A stretch of DNA of 64,000 nucleotides from Acinetobacter rudis (GTDB lineage: Bacteria > Pseudomonadota > Gammaproteobacteria > Pseudomonadales > Moraxellaceae): NCBI RefSeq assembly GCF_000829675.1, contig NZ_BBRX01000020.1, positions 1 to 64,000 on the forward strand, written 5' to 3'. This document shows positions 26,265 to 35,387 of this stretch, in pieces (position 1 is the first letter of the stretch; every line of letters starts with the position of its first letter). A model generated the notes under the pieces. The model worked only from the letters and a program-made list of their open reading frames with translations, ran no database searches and had not been told where the DNA came from. A program made the position numbers and the translations under genes.

Positions 26265-26711
26265 ATGCAACAGCTCATTGTTAGTCCAGTCGTAGAACAA
26301 GATTTTGTACAATGGTTACCGTATTGGTTGAACTATCAACAATTTTATCAAGTGCAATTATCTGAGCAAGTTACTGCTACGACATGGGCCCGTTTTTTAG
26401 ATGAAAATAGCCCTGTATACTGCGCTGTGGCACGTCAAGGTGACAAAATTTTAGGTTTTGTACACTATGTATTTCATGCTTCAACATGGGCAGAAGCTGA
26501 TTATTGCTATCTTGAAGATTTATTTGTTTCTACTGATGCACGCGGAAAACTTGTAGGTAAACACTTAATTGAATATGTACAAGTTCAGGCAAAATCACGA
26601 CAATGTGCACGGTTATATTGGCATACCCAAGAAAGCAATCATACTGCACAACGACTATATAATTGGGTTGCAGAAAAACCCGGGATTATTGAGTATCGAA
26701 TGGCACTTTAA
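26265..26711 (+). CDS. GNAT-family N-acetyltransferase
   Basis: 148 residues with the GNAT fold. YLEDLFVSTDARGKLVGKHLIEYV (residues 87-110) holds the beta4 strand and the acetyl-CoA pyrophosphate loop (RGKLVG), and the C-terminal half has WHTQESNHTAQRLYNW. The substrate is unknown. Being divergent from the MocR regulator, it may acetylate an amine or amino acid sensed by that regulator. GAGGAAGAG lies before the ATG, and a strong terminator follows, so it is a single-gene transcript. Confidence 0.85.
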   Translation: MQQLIVSPVVEQDFVQWLPYWLNYQQFYQVQLSEQVTATTWARFLDENSPVYCAVARQGDKILGFVHYVFHASTWAEADYCYLEDLFVSTDARGKLVGKHLIEYVQVQAKSRQCARLYWHTQESNHTAQRLYNWVAEKPGIIEYRMAL

Positions 26712-26718
26712 CTGATGC

Positions 26719-26757
26719 TTCCTAATGGAGTGTTTTACCTCTCCATTAGGAATTTTT
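26719..26757 (+). terminator. Intrinsic terminator after the acetyltransferase gene
   Basis: TTCCTAATGGAG (26719-26730) and CTCCATTAGGAA (26741-26752) form a perfect 12-bp stem, followed by TTTTT. Confidence 0.9.
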
Positions 26758-26803
26758 ATGTGAAATAATTATCATTTAAAATGTTAAATTTATCTCATAA
26801 ATC

Positions 26804-26830
26804 AATAGTATAGTGTTTTACTATACTATT
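26804..26830. repeat. Perfect 10-bp inverted repeat in the spacer before the fimbrial gene
   Basis: AATAGTATAG (26804-26813) and CTATACTATT (26821-26830) are perfect inverted repeats with a 7-base loop and are followed by TTT. With only A/T-rich pairs it would be a weak terminator, so an operator is also possible. The rest of 26758-27122 is AT-rich and holds no credible gene. Confidence 0.5.
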
Positions 26831-27073
26831 TTTAGATTAAAAAGTAAGCTGAAAATTTCTGTAATGTAGATTTTCTGTAATTAATAAATAGAATCAAATT
26901 AAAAATCCGAGCAAAAAACTTTGTTATGATTAACTTAATGATTAATAAATAAAATATTGCTAATTTTAGCCCTTTCAATATTAGAAATAGATTTTTATCA
27001 ATTTTTTTGAGATACAAAAACCACATACTTAGAAAAAATTATCTGGTTAAGATTGCCGCTCTTTTTCGTTGCT

Positions 27074-27097
27074 GTCTAAGTTTTAGACGTTTTTTTG
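27074..27097 (+). promoter_or_regulatory. Terminator-like hairpin in the fimbrial gene leader
   Basis: GTCTAA (27074-27079) and TTAGAC (27083-27088) form a short stem with a 3-base loop, followed by G and seven Ts, about 26 bp before the fimbrial start codon. If the promoter lies upstream it would act as an attenuator; the stem is weak. Confidence 0.35.
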
Positions 27098-27122
27098 TTT
27101 TTATATTTTTAGGTTATTCATT

Positions 27123-27677
27123 ATGAAAAATAAATTTCTTTTTGGCTTATTGTTGCTGAGCAGCACAAGTACTTTTGCCATGATCGATCAAGAAGGTGTT
27201 ATTCACTTAAGCGGTTATATTTATTCAGCGACTTGTGAACTAGATATCAACAATCAAGGTCCAAAAGATGTTGGTGTAAATATGGGTCGTTATCCAACAA
27301 GTTCATTCAGTAAAATCGGTGATGAAGTGGGCGGTGAAGGAGGCTTTGGTGATATCAAAGTCTCATTAAAAAACTGTCCTGCTACAGGTGATTTAGCGGT
27401 TAGCTTTAATGGTTCAACTGTTGCGGGAAATAACGAAATATTATCCTTAGATCAAGCGGCAACAGGTGATACTGCACAAGGTCTTGGTGTACATATTTAT
27501 TCCGACAACGACCTAAGCAAGCCATTAAATTTAGATGGTTCACAAGCGATTAAAACCACGGTAACAAATAGTGCAGAGCATGAGGAAGGTTTTGTTGCGC
27601 GTTATGTCAGTACTGCAGAAACGGTTGAATCAGGTGAAGCGAATGCAACACTTAACTTTCGAGTAACCTATAAATAA
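27123..27677 (+). CDS. Type 1-like fimbrial subunit
   Basis: 184 residues with a signal peptide ending STFA. The mature protein starts with a beta strand and has the usual pilin cysteine pair (YSATCELDI near residue 38 and LKNCPATG near 83). It ends in TLNFRVTYK, the alternating hydrophobic C-terminal strand that a chaperone binds, with a penultimate tyrosine. It resembles FimA-like subunits of chaperone-usher pili. A chaperone gene follows 141 bp on, but there is no usher, so it may be exported by an usher encoded elsewhere. Confidence 0.8.
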   Translation: MKNKFLFGLLLLSSTSTFAMIDQEGVIHLSGYIYSATCELDINNQGPKDVGVNMGRYPTSSFSKIGDEVGGEGGFGDIKVSLKNCPATGDLAVSFNGSTVAGNNEILSLDQAATGDTAQGLGVHIYSDNDLSKPLNLDGSQAIKTTVTNSAEHEEGFVARYVSTAETVESGEANATLNFRVTYK

Positions 27678-27818
27678 TTCGTGTCATTTGATGTGTAGCA
27701 GCAGAGTTACAGCTTTTACTGATCATTTTTATTAAATCGATCTGATCAATTATACAAGTGATGATATTCATCATTTGTTACGGTAGATATTCGCCAAATT
27801 TAGCATGAGGGTTACTGT

Positions 27819-28493
27819 ATGTTCGTTAAAAATTTATGTTGTGTGATTGGTTTTTCGCTAACGATGCAGTCTCTTTATGCTGGAGTTGGTTTGGAGACTA
27901 CTCGTGTCATTTTCAATGAAAGTGATAAAAATCAAGGGATCGTTGCTTTTAATACAGACAAAAAAGTGAGTTATCTAGCACAGTCATGGATTGAAAATCA
28001 GCAAGAAAAACAGTCATCTGACTTTGTTGTGATGACACCGTTGTTAAAGGTACGTCCTGATCAGAAAAATACCGTGCAGATCATGAAAAGTGCGGATTTA
28101 AATGCCAATCAGGAAAGTATGTATTGGTTAAATGTTAAGTTCATAGCACCAAACCAAAGAAATGCAGATAACACTTTGAAATACGCGATGACGCATCGGA
28201 TAAAAGTAATTCATCGTCCGAACGCATTATCTAATGTTGTCATGGCTAAAGAAGTCGAAAAGCTGACTTGGAAAACACAAGAAGGTCAGTTTAGTCTTAA
28301 AAATCCAACACCTTATTTTATTCATTTAGCAGAGCTAAAAATTGCAGGGCAAGTTATTGAAACGCCGAATTATATTGAACCTTATGGAGAGTTTAGCCAA
28401 AAGTTAAAGCAACCTGCGCAGGCAACGACATTGCAGCTGAGCTATATTAATGATTATGGGAGAGCAATTGCTGTAGAGTTACCCGCAGCATAA
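27819..28493 (+). CDS. Periplasmic pilus assembly chaperone (PapD/FimC family)
   Basis: 224 residues: a signal peptide (to about residue 22), then two immunoglobulin-like domains. GLETTRVIFNES is the first strand with the conserved Arg that grips the subunit C-terminus. LLKVRPDQKNTVQIM is the G1-strand region, and MYWLNVKFIAP matches the family's typical W/LNV pattern. It should fold and deliver the fimbrial subunit encoded upstream. No usher or adhesin gene follows. A hairpin terminator lies 87 bases after the stop. Confidence 0.85.
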   Translation: MFVKNLCCVIGFSLTMQSLYAGVGLETTRVIFNESDKNQGIVAFNTDKKVSYLAQSWIENQQEKQSSDFVVMTPLLKVRPDQKNTVQIMKSADLNANQESMYWLNVKFIAPNQRNADNTLKYAMTHRIKVIHRPNALSNVVMAKEVEKLTWKTQEGQFSLKNPTPYFIHLAELKIAGQVIETPNYIEPYGEFSQKLKQPAQATTLQLSYINDYGRAIAVELPAA

Positions 28494-28579
28494 CTGTGGC
28501 TTTGAGTATAATAATAGAGCAAACATTGTTTAAAAATGAGCAGCCTGTGGATAAGTCTATCTTTATGCACAAGATTAAT

Positions 28580-28605
28580 AAAAAAGCAGTGAAGCTTTTT
28601 TCTTT
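28580..28605 (+). terminator. Intrinsic terminator after the chaperone gene
   Basis: AAAAAAGC (28580-28587) pairs with GCTTTTTT (28594-28601) around a 6-base loop, ending in a T-rich run. The stem is mostly A/T. Confidence 0.55.
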
Positions 28606-29063
28606 GTAGGTATCACTGAGCTAATCAGTACTTGTGCTGTGATATAGACACCAGACTGATCTTTTAATGACTAAAAAATAATGGGCGAGCAAGGCAAGTT
28701 GGGCTGTATGCTCTCCCATATGTAATAAAAGTTATTTTCAACTTAACACAAACCAACATCAATCCATTAGAAAATTAGATTTAACACAAAATTTTTATTT
28801 TGTTTTTATTTGGCCTTATTTTAATCCTTATTTTAGAATAAATTAGATAGATTATTTATAATGCCAATCCTCATTAGATATTTAAGTAAAATGTTTTTTA
28901 AAATACGGTATTTAAAAAATATGTGACATTGATTTGTGAATAAATTTATTTTTTATTGAATTAATAGTCACTTAACAATAAAACAATTAAATGACATATT
29001 TACGATATTTTTAAATCGATTATATTTCTTGTATTAAAAAGGCGACGATGATTATTTATATAA
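28606..29063. other. AT-rich spacer before capsule copy A
   Basis: About 460 bp of very AT-rich DNA with many stops in all frames and no credible gene. The promoter of the first capsule export block should be here. I see no JUMPStart/ops element (GGCGGTAG). No single promoter stands out in so A/T-rich a background. Confidence 0.6.
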
Positions 29064-29903
29064 ATGCCTATGAAAAAAATAGCAAATGGTTTCACAGGAA
29101 CTCAAAAAATACCGAGGCTTAAGCCCAGAGGTGGCGCACATGTCATGGCTGTTGCGATACGTGCTTTATTTTTACGTGAGTTACAAACACGTTTTGGCCA
29201 ATATCGATTGGGCTATTTATGGATCTTTATTGAACCTCTATTTTCAATTGGCATCATGTTGTTATTATTTGGTTCGATTATGCATCGTACTTTGTCTAAT
29301 ATTGATTTTGAAGTGTTTTTGCTTAATGGCATTGTTCCCTTTTTTATGTTTCGTTCAGGGATTATACAGGCGCTTGGTGCAGCGCAAGCCAATAAAGGCT
29401 TGTTTAGTTATCGGCCAGTAAAACCGATTGATGCACTGCTGGCGCGTAATTTACTTGAGTTGTTTCTTGGGTTGAGCACCTACATATTTTTCAGCTTAGT
29501 CTTATTTTGGTTTGAATATGAAATTAGTCTAGAGCATATACCCAGTTTATTATCTTATTGGTTAATATTATTTTTATTGATGCTCTCCTTGAGTGTTTTA
29601 TTTATGGTGCTTGGTGATTTCTCTACCGAGATCAATAAGTTTGTTCAAATTTTATTTTTAGTTCTTTATTTTCTTTCAGGGATTTTATATCCAATACAAA
29701 TTATTCCAACACAATATCGTGAATATCTACTCTATAACCCATTAATTCATATATTTGAATTGATGCGTCATGCTGTTGTGCCAAGTTATCCATTGGTCGA
29801 AGGCATTGATTTAACTTATGTGGTGATTTGGCTTGTCGTCTCATTATTCATCGGATTAATGCTATATCGTCGCTTTGAACGTAGGATGATTAAGTCAAAA
29901 TGA
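29064..29903 (+). CDS. kpsM: Capsule polysaccharide ABC transporter permease, copy A
   Basis: 279 residues of the ABC-2 permease type, about six membrane helices, with the cytoplasmic N-terminal LFLRELQTRFGQYRLGYLW typical of KpsM. With KpsT it forms the inner-membrane exporter for a lipid-linked capsule polymer. The start may be the ATG at 29064 or 29070; no strong ribosome binding site is visible. It overlaps kpsT by four bases (ATGA). A close homologue lies at 38763-39593, with changes scattered along the whole length and no frame damage, so both genes appear functional. Confidence 0.9.
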   Translation: MPMKKIANGFTGTQKIPRLKPRGGAHVMAVAIRALFLRELQTRFGQYRLGYLWIFIEPLFSIGIMLLLFGSIMHRTLSNIDFEVFLLNGIVPFFMFRSGIIQALGAAQANKGLFSYRPVKPIDALLARNLLELFLGLSTYIFFSLVLFWFEYEISLEHIPSLLSYWLILFLLMLSLSVLFMVLGDFSTEINKFVQILFLVLYFLSGILYPIQIIPTQYREYLLYNPLIHIFELMRHAVVPSYPLVEGIDLTYVVIWLVVSLFIGLMLYRRFERRMIKSK

Positions 29904-30562
29904 TTGAACTTAGAAATCTGAGCAAATCGTATATCACTCCCAAGGGGCGGCATGTGGTATTTAAAAATCTGAATGTCATTTTGCCAGAAAACAAAAGCGT
30001 AGCATTACTGGGTAAAAATGGTGCAGGTAAAAGCACTTTGTTACGCATCATCGGTGGGATTGATTTTGCTGATTCTGGACAGGTAATCACCAATAAATCT
30101 ATTTCATGGCCAGTCGCATTGTCTGGTGGTTTCCAAGGCAGCTTAACTGCAAGACAAAATATCCGTTTTGTGGCGAGGTTGTATATGCAAAGTGAACAAC
30201 AAGTTCAACAGATTGTAGATTTTGTTGAGGACTTTGCCGAAATTGGTCGTTACTTCGATATGCCTATAAAAAACTATTCTAGCGGTATGCGTAGTCGTAT
30301 TGGTTTTGGACTCAGTATGGCCTTTAATTTTGATTATTATTTACTTGATGAGGCTGGAGCTGTGGGGGATGCATCATTTCGAAAAAAAAGTCAGGCTTTA
30401 TTGGATGAATTAAAAGCCAGCTCAAATTTAATCATGGTTTCACATGATCTGAATGACCTAACACGCAATTGTGATGTGGCCTTTTTGGTTAGAGCCGGTC
30501 ATGCAGAATATTTTGACAACATGCAAGATGCTGTAGAGGTTTATAAAGCACATGCGCAATAA
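29900..30562 (+). CDS. kpsT: Capsule polysaccharide ABC transporter ATP-binding protein, copy A
   Basis: 220 residues: Walker A GKNGAGKST (residues 38-46), signature YSSGMRSRIGFG, Walker B YYLLDEAGAVGD and the switch His in MVSHDLND. It powers KpsM. It differs from copy B at 18 of 220 residues, mainly in one helical stretch (about 99-108) and at the very C-terminus. It overlaps kpsM by 4 bp and kpsE by 11 bp, a compact operon. Confidence 0.93.
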   Translation: MIELRNLSKSYITPKGRHVVFKNLNVILPENKSVALLGKNGAGKSTLLRIIGGIDFADSGQVITNKSISWPVALSGGFQGSLTARQNIRFVARLYMQSEQQVQQIVDFVEDFAEIGRYFDMPIKNYSSGMRSRIGFGLSMAFNFDYYLLDEAGAVGDASFRKKSQALLDELKASSNLIMVSHDLNDLTRNCDVAFLVRAGHAEYFDNMQDAVEVYKAHAQ

Positions 30563-31649
30563 CGGAAAACAAAAAATACTGCTGAGTTATAGTGCTTTTG
30601 TCCTACTGCCTTTGTTATTGATCATGAGCTATTTAATGACTGCTGCACGTGATCGTTATCAATCAGTTTCAGTGCTATTGGTTAAAAAGGTTGCAGACAC
30701 TGCAGTGACAGAAGCAAGTGGATTAAGTGCCTTGTTAGGTGTGGCTAATACCAGCAGTGAGGATAGTAATATTCTTAAAGAATACATTAGTTCTCGTGAC
30801 ATGGTCGAAAAACTCGATCAACAGTTAAACCTACGTGCAGCGTTTATTCAAAAAGATGATCCAATTTTTTCTCTAGCTAAAGATGCGACAGTTGAAGAGT
30901 TGGTTGAATATTATAATCAACGTGTCAAAGTTTATCTTGATGAAAAAACCATGATGCTCAATGTGTCTTCACAGGGTTTTAGTCCAGCATTTTCACTGAA
31001 GCTTAATCAAGCAATCTTGGCACAAAGCGATCGCTTTATTAACGGGATTTCAAATAGTATTGCGCTGGAACAGCAAAAATTTGCCCAACATCAGTTAACT
31101 GAAGCCACCGTTCAGTTGCATCAGGCACGTGATAATTTACTTAAATATCAAAATGAACATCGTACATTTGATCCTGAGACACAGGCGAAAGCTGTAGCCA
31201 CTTTGGTGGCCGCCTTACAAAGCAATTTGGCACAGCTCACGACTGAAGAACGCACATTATTGGCTTATTTAAACCCACAATCTGCGCAGGTGATTGCGCT
31301 GCGTAGTCAAATTGAAGCTGTAAAAAAACAGATTAATGATGAGAATGCCAAATTAACTTCATCAAGTAATGCCAAGCTCAATAAAGAGGTTGCGGATTTT
31401 GAAGCCCTAAAAGCTCAAGTGAACTTCTCAACTGATTTATATAAGATTTCTTTGGCTTCCTTAGAGAAATCACGTTTAGAAGCCTCAAAAAAACTGAAAA
31501 AGTTAGTGGTCATTGCAACGCCGCGTTTGGCTGAAGATGCTTTATATCCTCGTCGGACATATATCAGTGTAACGGCCTTTATTTTATTAAATATTTTATT
31601 TGGTATTGGGCTGTTGATCCATTCGATTATCCGAGAACATCGAGAATAA
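30552..31649 (+). CDS. kpsE: Capsule export inner-membrane (PCP) protein, copy A
   Basis: 365 residues with one membrane helix near each end (about 12-30 and 336-357). Between them is a long periplasmic region with predicted coiled coil (about 165-310, rich in Gln, Ala and Leu). This is the layout of KpsE/CtrB polysaccharide co-polymerase proteins that bridge the transporter to the outer-membrane channel. The frame is intact. The kpsD copy A gene starts three bases after its stop. Confidence 0.9.
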   Translation: MRNNGKQKILLSYSAFVLLPLLLIMSYLMTAARDRYQSVSVLLVKKVADTAVTEASGLSALLGVANTSSEDSNILKEYISSRDMVEKLDQQLNLRAAFIQKDDPIFSLAKDATVEELVEYYNQRVKVYLDEKTMMLNVSSQGFSPAFSLKLNQAILAQSDRFINGISNSIALEQQKFAQHQLTEATVQLHQARDNLLKYQNEHRTFDPETQAKAVATLVAALQSNLAQLTTEERTLLAYLNPQSAQVIALRSQIEAVKKQINDENAKLTSSSNAKLNKEVADFEALKAQVNFSTDLYKISLASLEKSRLEASKKLKKLVVIATPRLAEDALYPRRTYISVTAFILLNILFGIGLLIHSIIREHRE

Positions 31650-31652
31650 ACT

Positions 31653-33350
31653 ATGAATAAAACAATGATATATTCAACATTTGCATTGTGTGCATATAAT
31701 TCAACAACATTGTATGCCAATACCATGTTACCCAATATACAACAGCAACAAAATCAGCCTACATCCCATCGTGTCGACCCAAGACAACAGATCGTAGAGC
31801 AAGATCCCAGTATTTTACCCAGCCAAGCAATTGATCGAGCAATAAACCCTTCTGTCGAATATATTAAAAATAGCAAAATGTTCGGCTCGCAGTTATTTAA
31901 AGGTGCATTTTCTGGTACAGCCAGCAGTAATTTTAATGGCAGCTATAAATTGAATCCTGGTGATCAAGTCAATATCCGGATGTGGGGAGCTTATCAATAT
32001 TCAGGAACACAATCTGTTGACCCCAAAGGTAATTTATTTTTACCCCATATCGGTCCGATTGCAGTACAAGGAGTGAGCAACAGTCAGTTACAGCCTTTGA
32101 TAGAAAAACATGTACGAAAAGTTTATGTCTCTAATGTTGGCGTTTATGCATCATTGGTTGAAGCTCAGCCTGTACGCGTGATGGTTACTGGTGTAGTGAG
32201 TCAGCCGGGGAATTATGGTGGCTTAGCCAATGATAGTGTGGTGGCTTATTTAGATCGTGCCGGAGGAGTCGATCCTGAGCGCGGTAGTTATATTGATATT
32301 AAAATCATGCGAAGTGGTCAATTATTACAACAGATTGATCTATATGAATTTCTAATTTCTGGACAGCTTCAACCTTTTAGTTTTAGAGATGGAGATGTGG
32401 TTCTGGTTGGTCCTCGCACTTATACTTTTAATATTTCAGGTGAGGTTTTTAATGCTTATGACTTTGAGTTCAACCGATCATATTTAACTGTGGCTGAGGC
32501 GCTAGCCGTAGCTAAGCTGAAACCCGGCGCGACCAATGTGAGTATCATGCGGCGACAGGGCACTGAGTATCGCAGTGAATACTATGCATTAGATCAGGCA
32601 CAAGATATTCAGGTTCAAGATGGTGACATTTTAACTGTGACTGCAGATCGTTATGCTGGGACGATTCAAGTACGTATAGAGGGGGCGCATAATGGGGAGC
32701 ACGCCATAGTATTAGCTTATGGTGCCAAATTATCAGATGTACTCAGTCAAATTAAACCGAATGCTTTGGCCAATATAAAAGCTTTGCAACTGTTTAGACC
32801 TTCTGTGGCCAAAAGACAAAAAGAGATGCTCAATGTAGCTCTAGATAAACTTGAAGATGCCACATTTAATACTCGTTCAAGTACCCAAGAAGAGGCTAAT
32901 TTACGTAGTAAAGATGCTGAATTAGTGAAACAGTTTGTTGTTAAAGCTCGTCAAGCTCAACCGCTGGGCCAAGTTATATTGCATGCCGAGAGTGCTCAAG
33001 ATGTGATTTTGGAGCAAGGGGATATTTTAAAAATTCCGGAGATGACTTCTGTGGTCATGGTGCATGGAGAGGTGGCCTTTGCCAATGGTGTCGAGTATCA
33101 GCCAAACCGCAGTGCACTGAGCTATATTGAACAGGTTGGTGGCTTTAGCCAAAAATCAAATAAGTCCAAGGTGATTGTGATTCATCAAAATGGCGAGGCA
33201 GAATTAGTCAGTAAAAGTACTAAGATCTTGCAAGGTGATGAAATTATGGTCTTGCCAAAGGCCAATAGTAAATCCATCGAAATTGCGCGGGGGATCAGTT
33301 CGGTGCTGTATCAAATTGCAGTGATGACGAAGATTGCATTAGATTTATAA
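31653..33350 (+). CDS. kpsD: Capsule export outer-membrane (OPX) protein, copy A
   Basis: 565 residues. An N-terminal signal region (ending near TLYA) has no lipobox cysteine, as in E. coli KpsD. A polysaccharide export domain follows at about 90-185 (YKLNPGDQVNIRMWG), then SLBB-type repeats (VTGVVSQPGNYGG, ISGEVFNAYDFEF, VHGEVAFANGVEY). It should form the periplasm-spanning or outer-membrane channel. It is the last gene of the copy A export block; unlike in copy B, no kpsC follows. Confidence 0.9.
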   Translation: MNKTMIYSTFALCAYNSTTLYANTMLPNIQQQQNQPTSHRVDPRQQIVEQDPSILPSQAIDRAINPSVEYIKNSKMFGSQLFKGAFSGTASSNFNGSYKLNPGDQVNIRMWGAYQYSGTQSVDPKGNLFLPHIGPIAVQGVSNSQLQPLIEKHVRKVYVSNVGVYASLVEAQPVRVMVTGVVSQPGNYGGLANDSVVAYLDRAGGVDPERGSYIDIKIMRSGQLLQQIDLYEFLISGQLQPFSFRDGDVVLVGPRTYTFNISGEVFNAYDFEFNRSYLTVAEALAVAKLKPGATNVSIMRRQGTEYRSEYYALDQAQDIQVQDGDILTVTADRYAGTIQVRIEGAHNGEHAIVLAYGAKLSDVLSQIKPNALANIKALQLFRPSVAKRQKEMLNVALDKLEDATFNTRSSTQEEANLRSKDAELVKQFVVKARQAQPLGQVILHAESAQDVILEQGDILKIPEMTSVVMVHGEVAFANGVEYQPNRSALSYIEQVGGFSQKSNKSKVIVIHQNGEAELVSKSTKILQGDEIMVLPKANSKSIEIARGISSVLYQIAVMTKIALDL

Positions 33351-34214
33351 ACGAACCCACCTCAGCATTCCATTTCCCGATTTTAGTCATAGCGATCGAA
33401 AAAAAAAACAATACTCAGAATATTTAACTTGGCTGATTTGACGAGCTCAAGTTAGATATTTTTCTTGAGTGTTGAAAATAATATTATTTTCTCAAATTAA
33501 AAATCTTGATCAGATCACATTACAGTTCAGTTAACTCAGTTTAGCCCTGTTATTTGATGCAGAATCACATGGTTTTACTCAATTAATATCCCACTTTTAT
33601 TTTAATATTTCAGCTTTTTAGCACAATTTATTATAAAAGATTTTTCTGGTGTGTTTTTTAAAAATAATTATTTTTAAAACAATTAACTTCCCTTTTGTTT
33701 TATGGTCTTTTTCTATTAGTTATTCGATGGTTGTATAGTTTAACTGCAAAGGAATGTTAAATATGCAAGTCGGGATATTTTAAAATCAAATTGTTTGGTT
33801 ATAATCGAATGATCCTTAATAATTAAGTTACATAAAAGGAGAGGAATCTATTTTATATTTTAGTTGAATTTTTTTGTATTTACAGCTTATGAATTAATTG
33901 GTTATGTTTTATCTATTGTAGTTAGTCTTGGCTTAACGTCTTTCAGTGCTATTTTAGATTATGTGATTTTTAACTGAGTATGGTAATGGTTTAGATAAAT
34001 ATATTATTTAACTTTGTTTTTATATTTTTGTGATGAATGAGTCAAATTTAATTCTTATAGTTTATTCATATTTAATATTCTTTGTAATATGTCATGTTGA
34101 ATTTTGGGGTTGCTCTAAATTAAATAAGACCGAGGTTTTATATTTTAGGGTAGGTGGCGATATTATGGCTGAATAAGCCAGAGTACATCTTCAATAAACC
34201 TACAGGTATTCTGC
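33351..34214. other. 864-bp gene-free spacer between kpsD and wecB (copy A)
   Basis: Very AT-rich, with stops in all frames and no recognisable remnant of kpsC, which occupies the corresponding place in copy B. A 7-bp inverted repeat TAACTTG/CAAGTTA (33425-33431, 33448-33454) with a T-rich tail could end the kpsD transcript, though its loop is long. The promoter of the wecB block should be in the last 200 bp. I saw no ops element. Confidence 0.55.
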
Positions 34215-35348
34215 ATGCTAAAAATTTTATTGGTCTTTGGGACACGCCCAGAAGCAATTAAAATGGCGCCCTTGGTCCATGTATTACAACGACAAAACGA
34301 GGTTGAGGTTAAGGTCTGTGTGACCGCTCAACATCGTGAAATGTTAGATTCAGTTTTGAATCTATTTGATATCATTCCTGACTATGATCTGGATATTATG
34401 AAATCTGGGCAAAGTCTTACAGCACTGACTTCTCGAATGCTCACAGGTTTAGAAGGAGTCTTACAGCACTTTCACCCCGATGTTGTTTTGGTTCATGGTG
34501 ATACCAGCACAACGTTGAGTGCTTCACTTTCTGCTTTTTATCAAAAAATTGATATCGGTCATATCGAGGCAGGACTTAGAACTTATAATCTGTATTCACC
34601 GTGGCCTGAAGAGTCAAATCGTCAGTTGACCAGTGTACTCAGCAAATGGCATTTTTCTCCCACATTGACAGCTGCAAGTTATTTAAAACAAGAATGTGTT
34701 CCTGAAAATACAATTTTTGTGACAGGAAATACTGTCATCGATGCGTTGTATTACATCAAAGATAAGATTGAGCATAGTCCCGAATTACAGAGTCAAATGA
34801 GCAAGCACTTTAGCATGCTTGATCTCAATAAAAGGCGTGTATTAATTACAGGGCATCGTCGTGAAAATTTTGGCCAAGGATTTGAAAATATTTGCCGTGC
34901 CTTACAGACCCTTGCAGAGCAATATGCAGATATTGAGTTTGTTTACCCAGTACATCTCAATCCAAATGTGCAACAGCCTGTATATCAATATTTAAATGGT
35001 TTAGACAATGTCAAATTAATTGAACCACAAGAGTATTTACCTTTTGTTTGGCTCATGCAGCAAAGCTATCTGATTTTAACCGACTCTGGTGGTATTCAAG
35101 AAGAAGCACCTTCGTTGGGGGTTCCGGTATTGGTTATGCGAGACACCACGGAACGTCCTGAAGCTGTCGAAGCAGGTACAGTACGTTTGGTTGGTGCGAC
35201 GGAAAGCTCTATTGTACGTAACGTTTCTGAGTTACTCGATAATGATGTGCTACATGACAGAATGAGTCACGCACACAATCCTTATGGCGATGGCACAGCC
35301 TGTGAGCAAATTGCACGTGTGTTAAAGCAAGCATATTTACAGCATTAA
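34215..35348 (+). CDS. wecB: UDP-N-acetylglucosamine 2-epimerase (non-hydrolysing), copy A
   Basis: 377 residues with the GT-B-like epimerase fold. Family motifs include [40 protein letters not shown] and [12 protein letters not shown]. It interconverts UDP-GlcNAc and UDP-ManNAc. Paired with wecC downstream it gives UDP-ManNAcA for capsule synthesis. It is nearly the same protein as copy B at 45947-47074. All motif residues are present, so it should be active. Confidence 0.93.
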   Translation: MLKILLVFGTRPEAIKMAPLVHVLQRQNEVEVKVCVTAQHREMLDSVLNLFDIIPDYDLDIMKSGQSLTALTSRMLTGLEGVLQHFHPDVVLVHGDTSTTLSASLSAFYQKIDIGHIEAGLRTYNLYSPWPEESNRQLTSVLSKWHFSPTLTAASYLKQECVPENTIFVTGNTVIDALYYIKDKIEHSPELQSQMSKHFSMLDLNKRRVLITGHRRENFGQGFENICRALQTLAEQYADIEFVYPVHLNPNVQQPVYQYLNGLDNVKLIEPQEYLPFVWLMQQSYLILTDSGGIQEEAPSLGVPVLVMRDTTERPEAVEAGTVRLVGATESSIVRNVSELLDNDVLHDRMSHAHNPYGDGTACEQIARVLKQAYLQH

Positions 35349-35387
35349 ATATTCGATCAGATCTGAGTAGTACAGGATTAAATAAAA

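Noticed and set aside
26832-27026. 64-codon minus-strand open frame before the fimbrial gene
   Set aside because: Low-complexity Leu/Ile/Lys composition from AT-rich DNA, no ribosome binding site, not a known family.
33400-33408. Poly-A run after kpsD copy A as a terminator
   Set aside because: No hairpin directly beside it, and an A-run on this strand would serve only a minus-strand transcript, for which no gene is present.
34148-34200. Possible JUMPStart/ops-like element before wecB copy A (GGTAGGTGGCG and a TAAGCCAG stretch)
   Set aside because: The core GGCGGTAG is not present, and the likeness is short and scattered.
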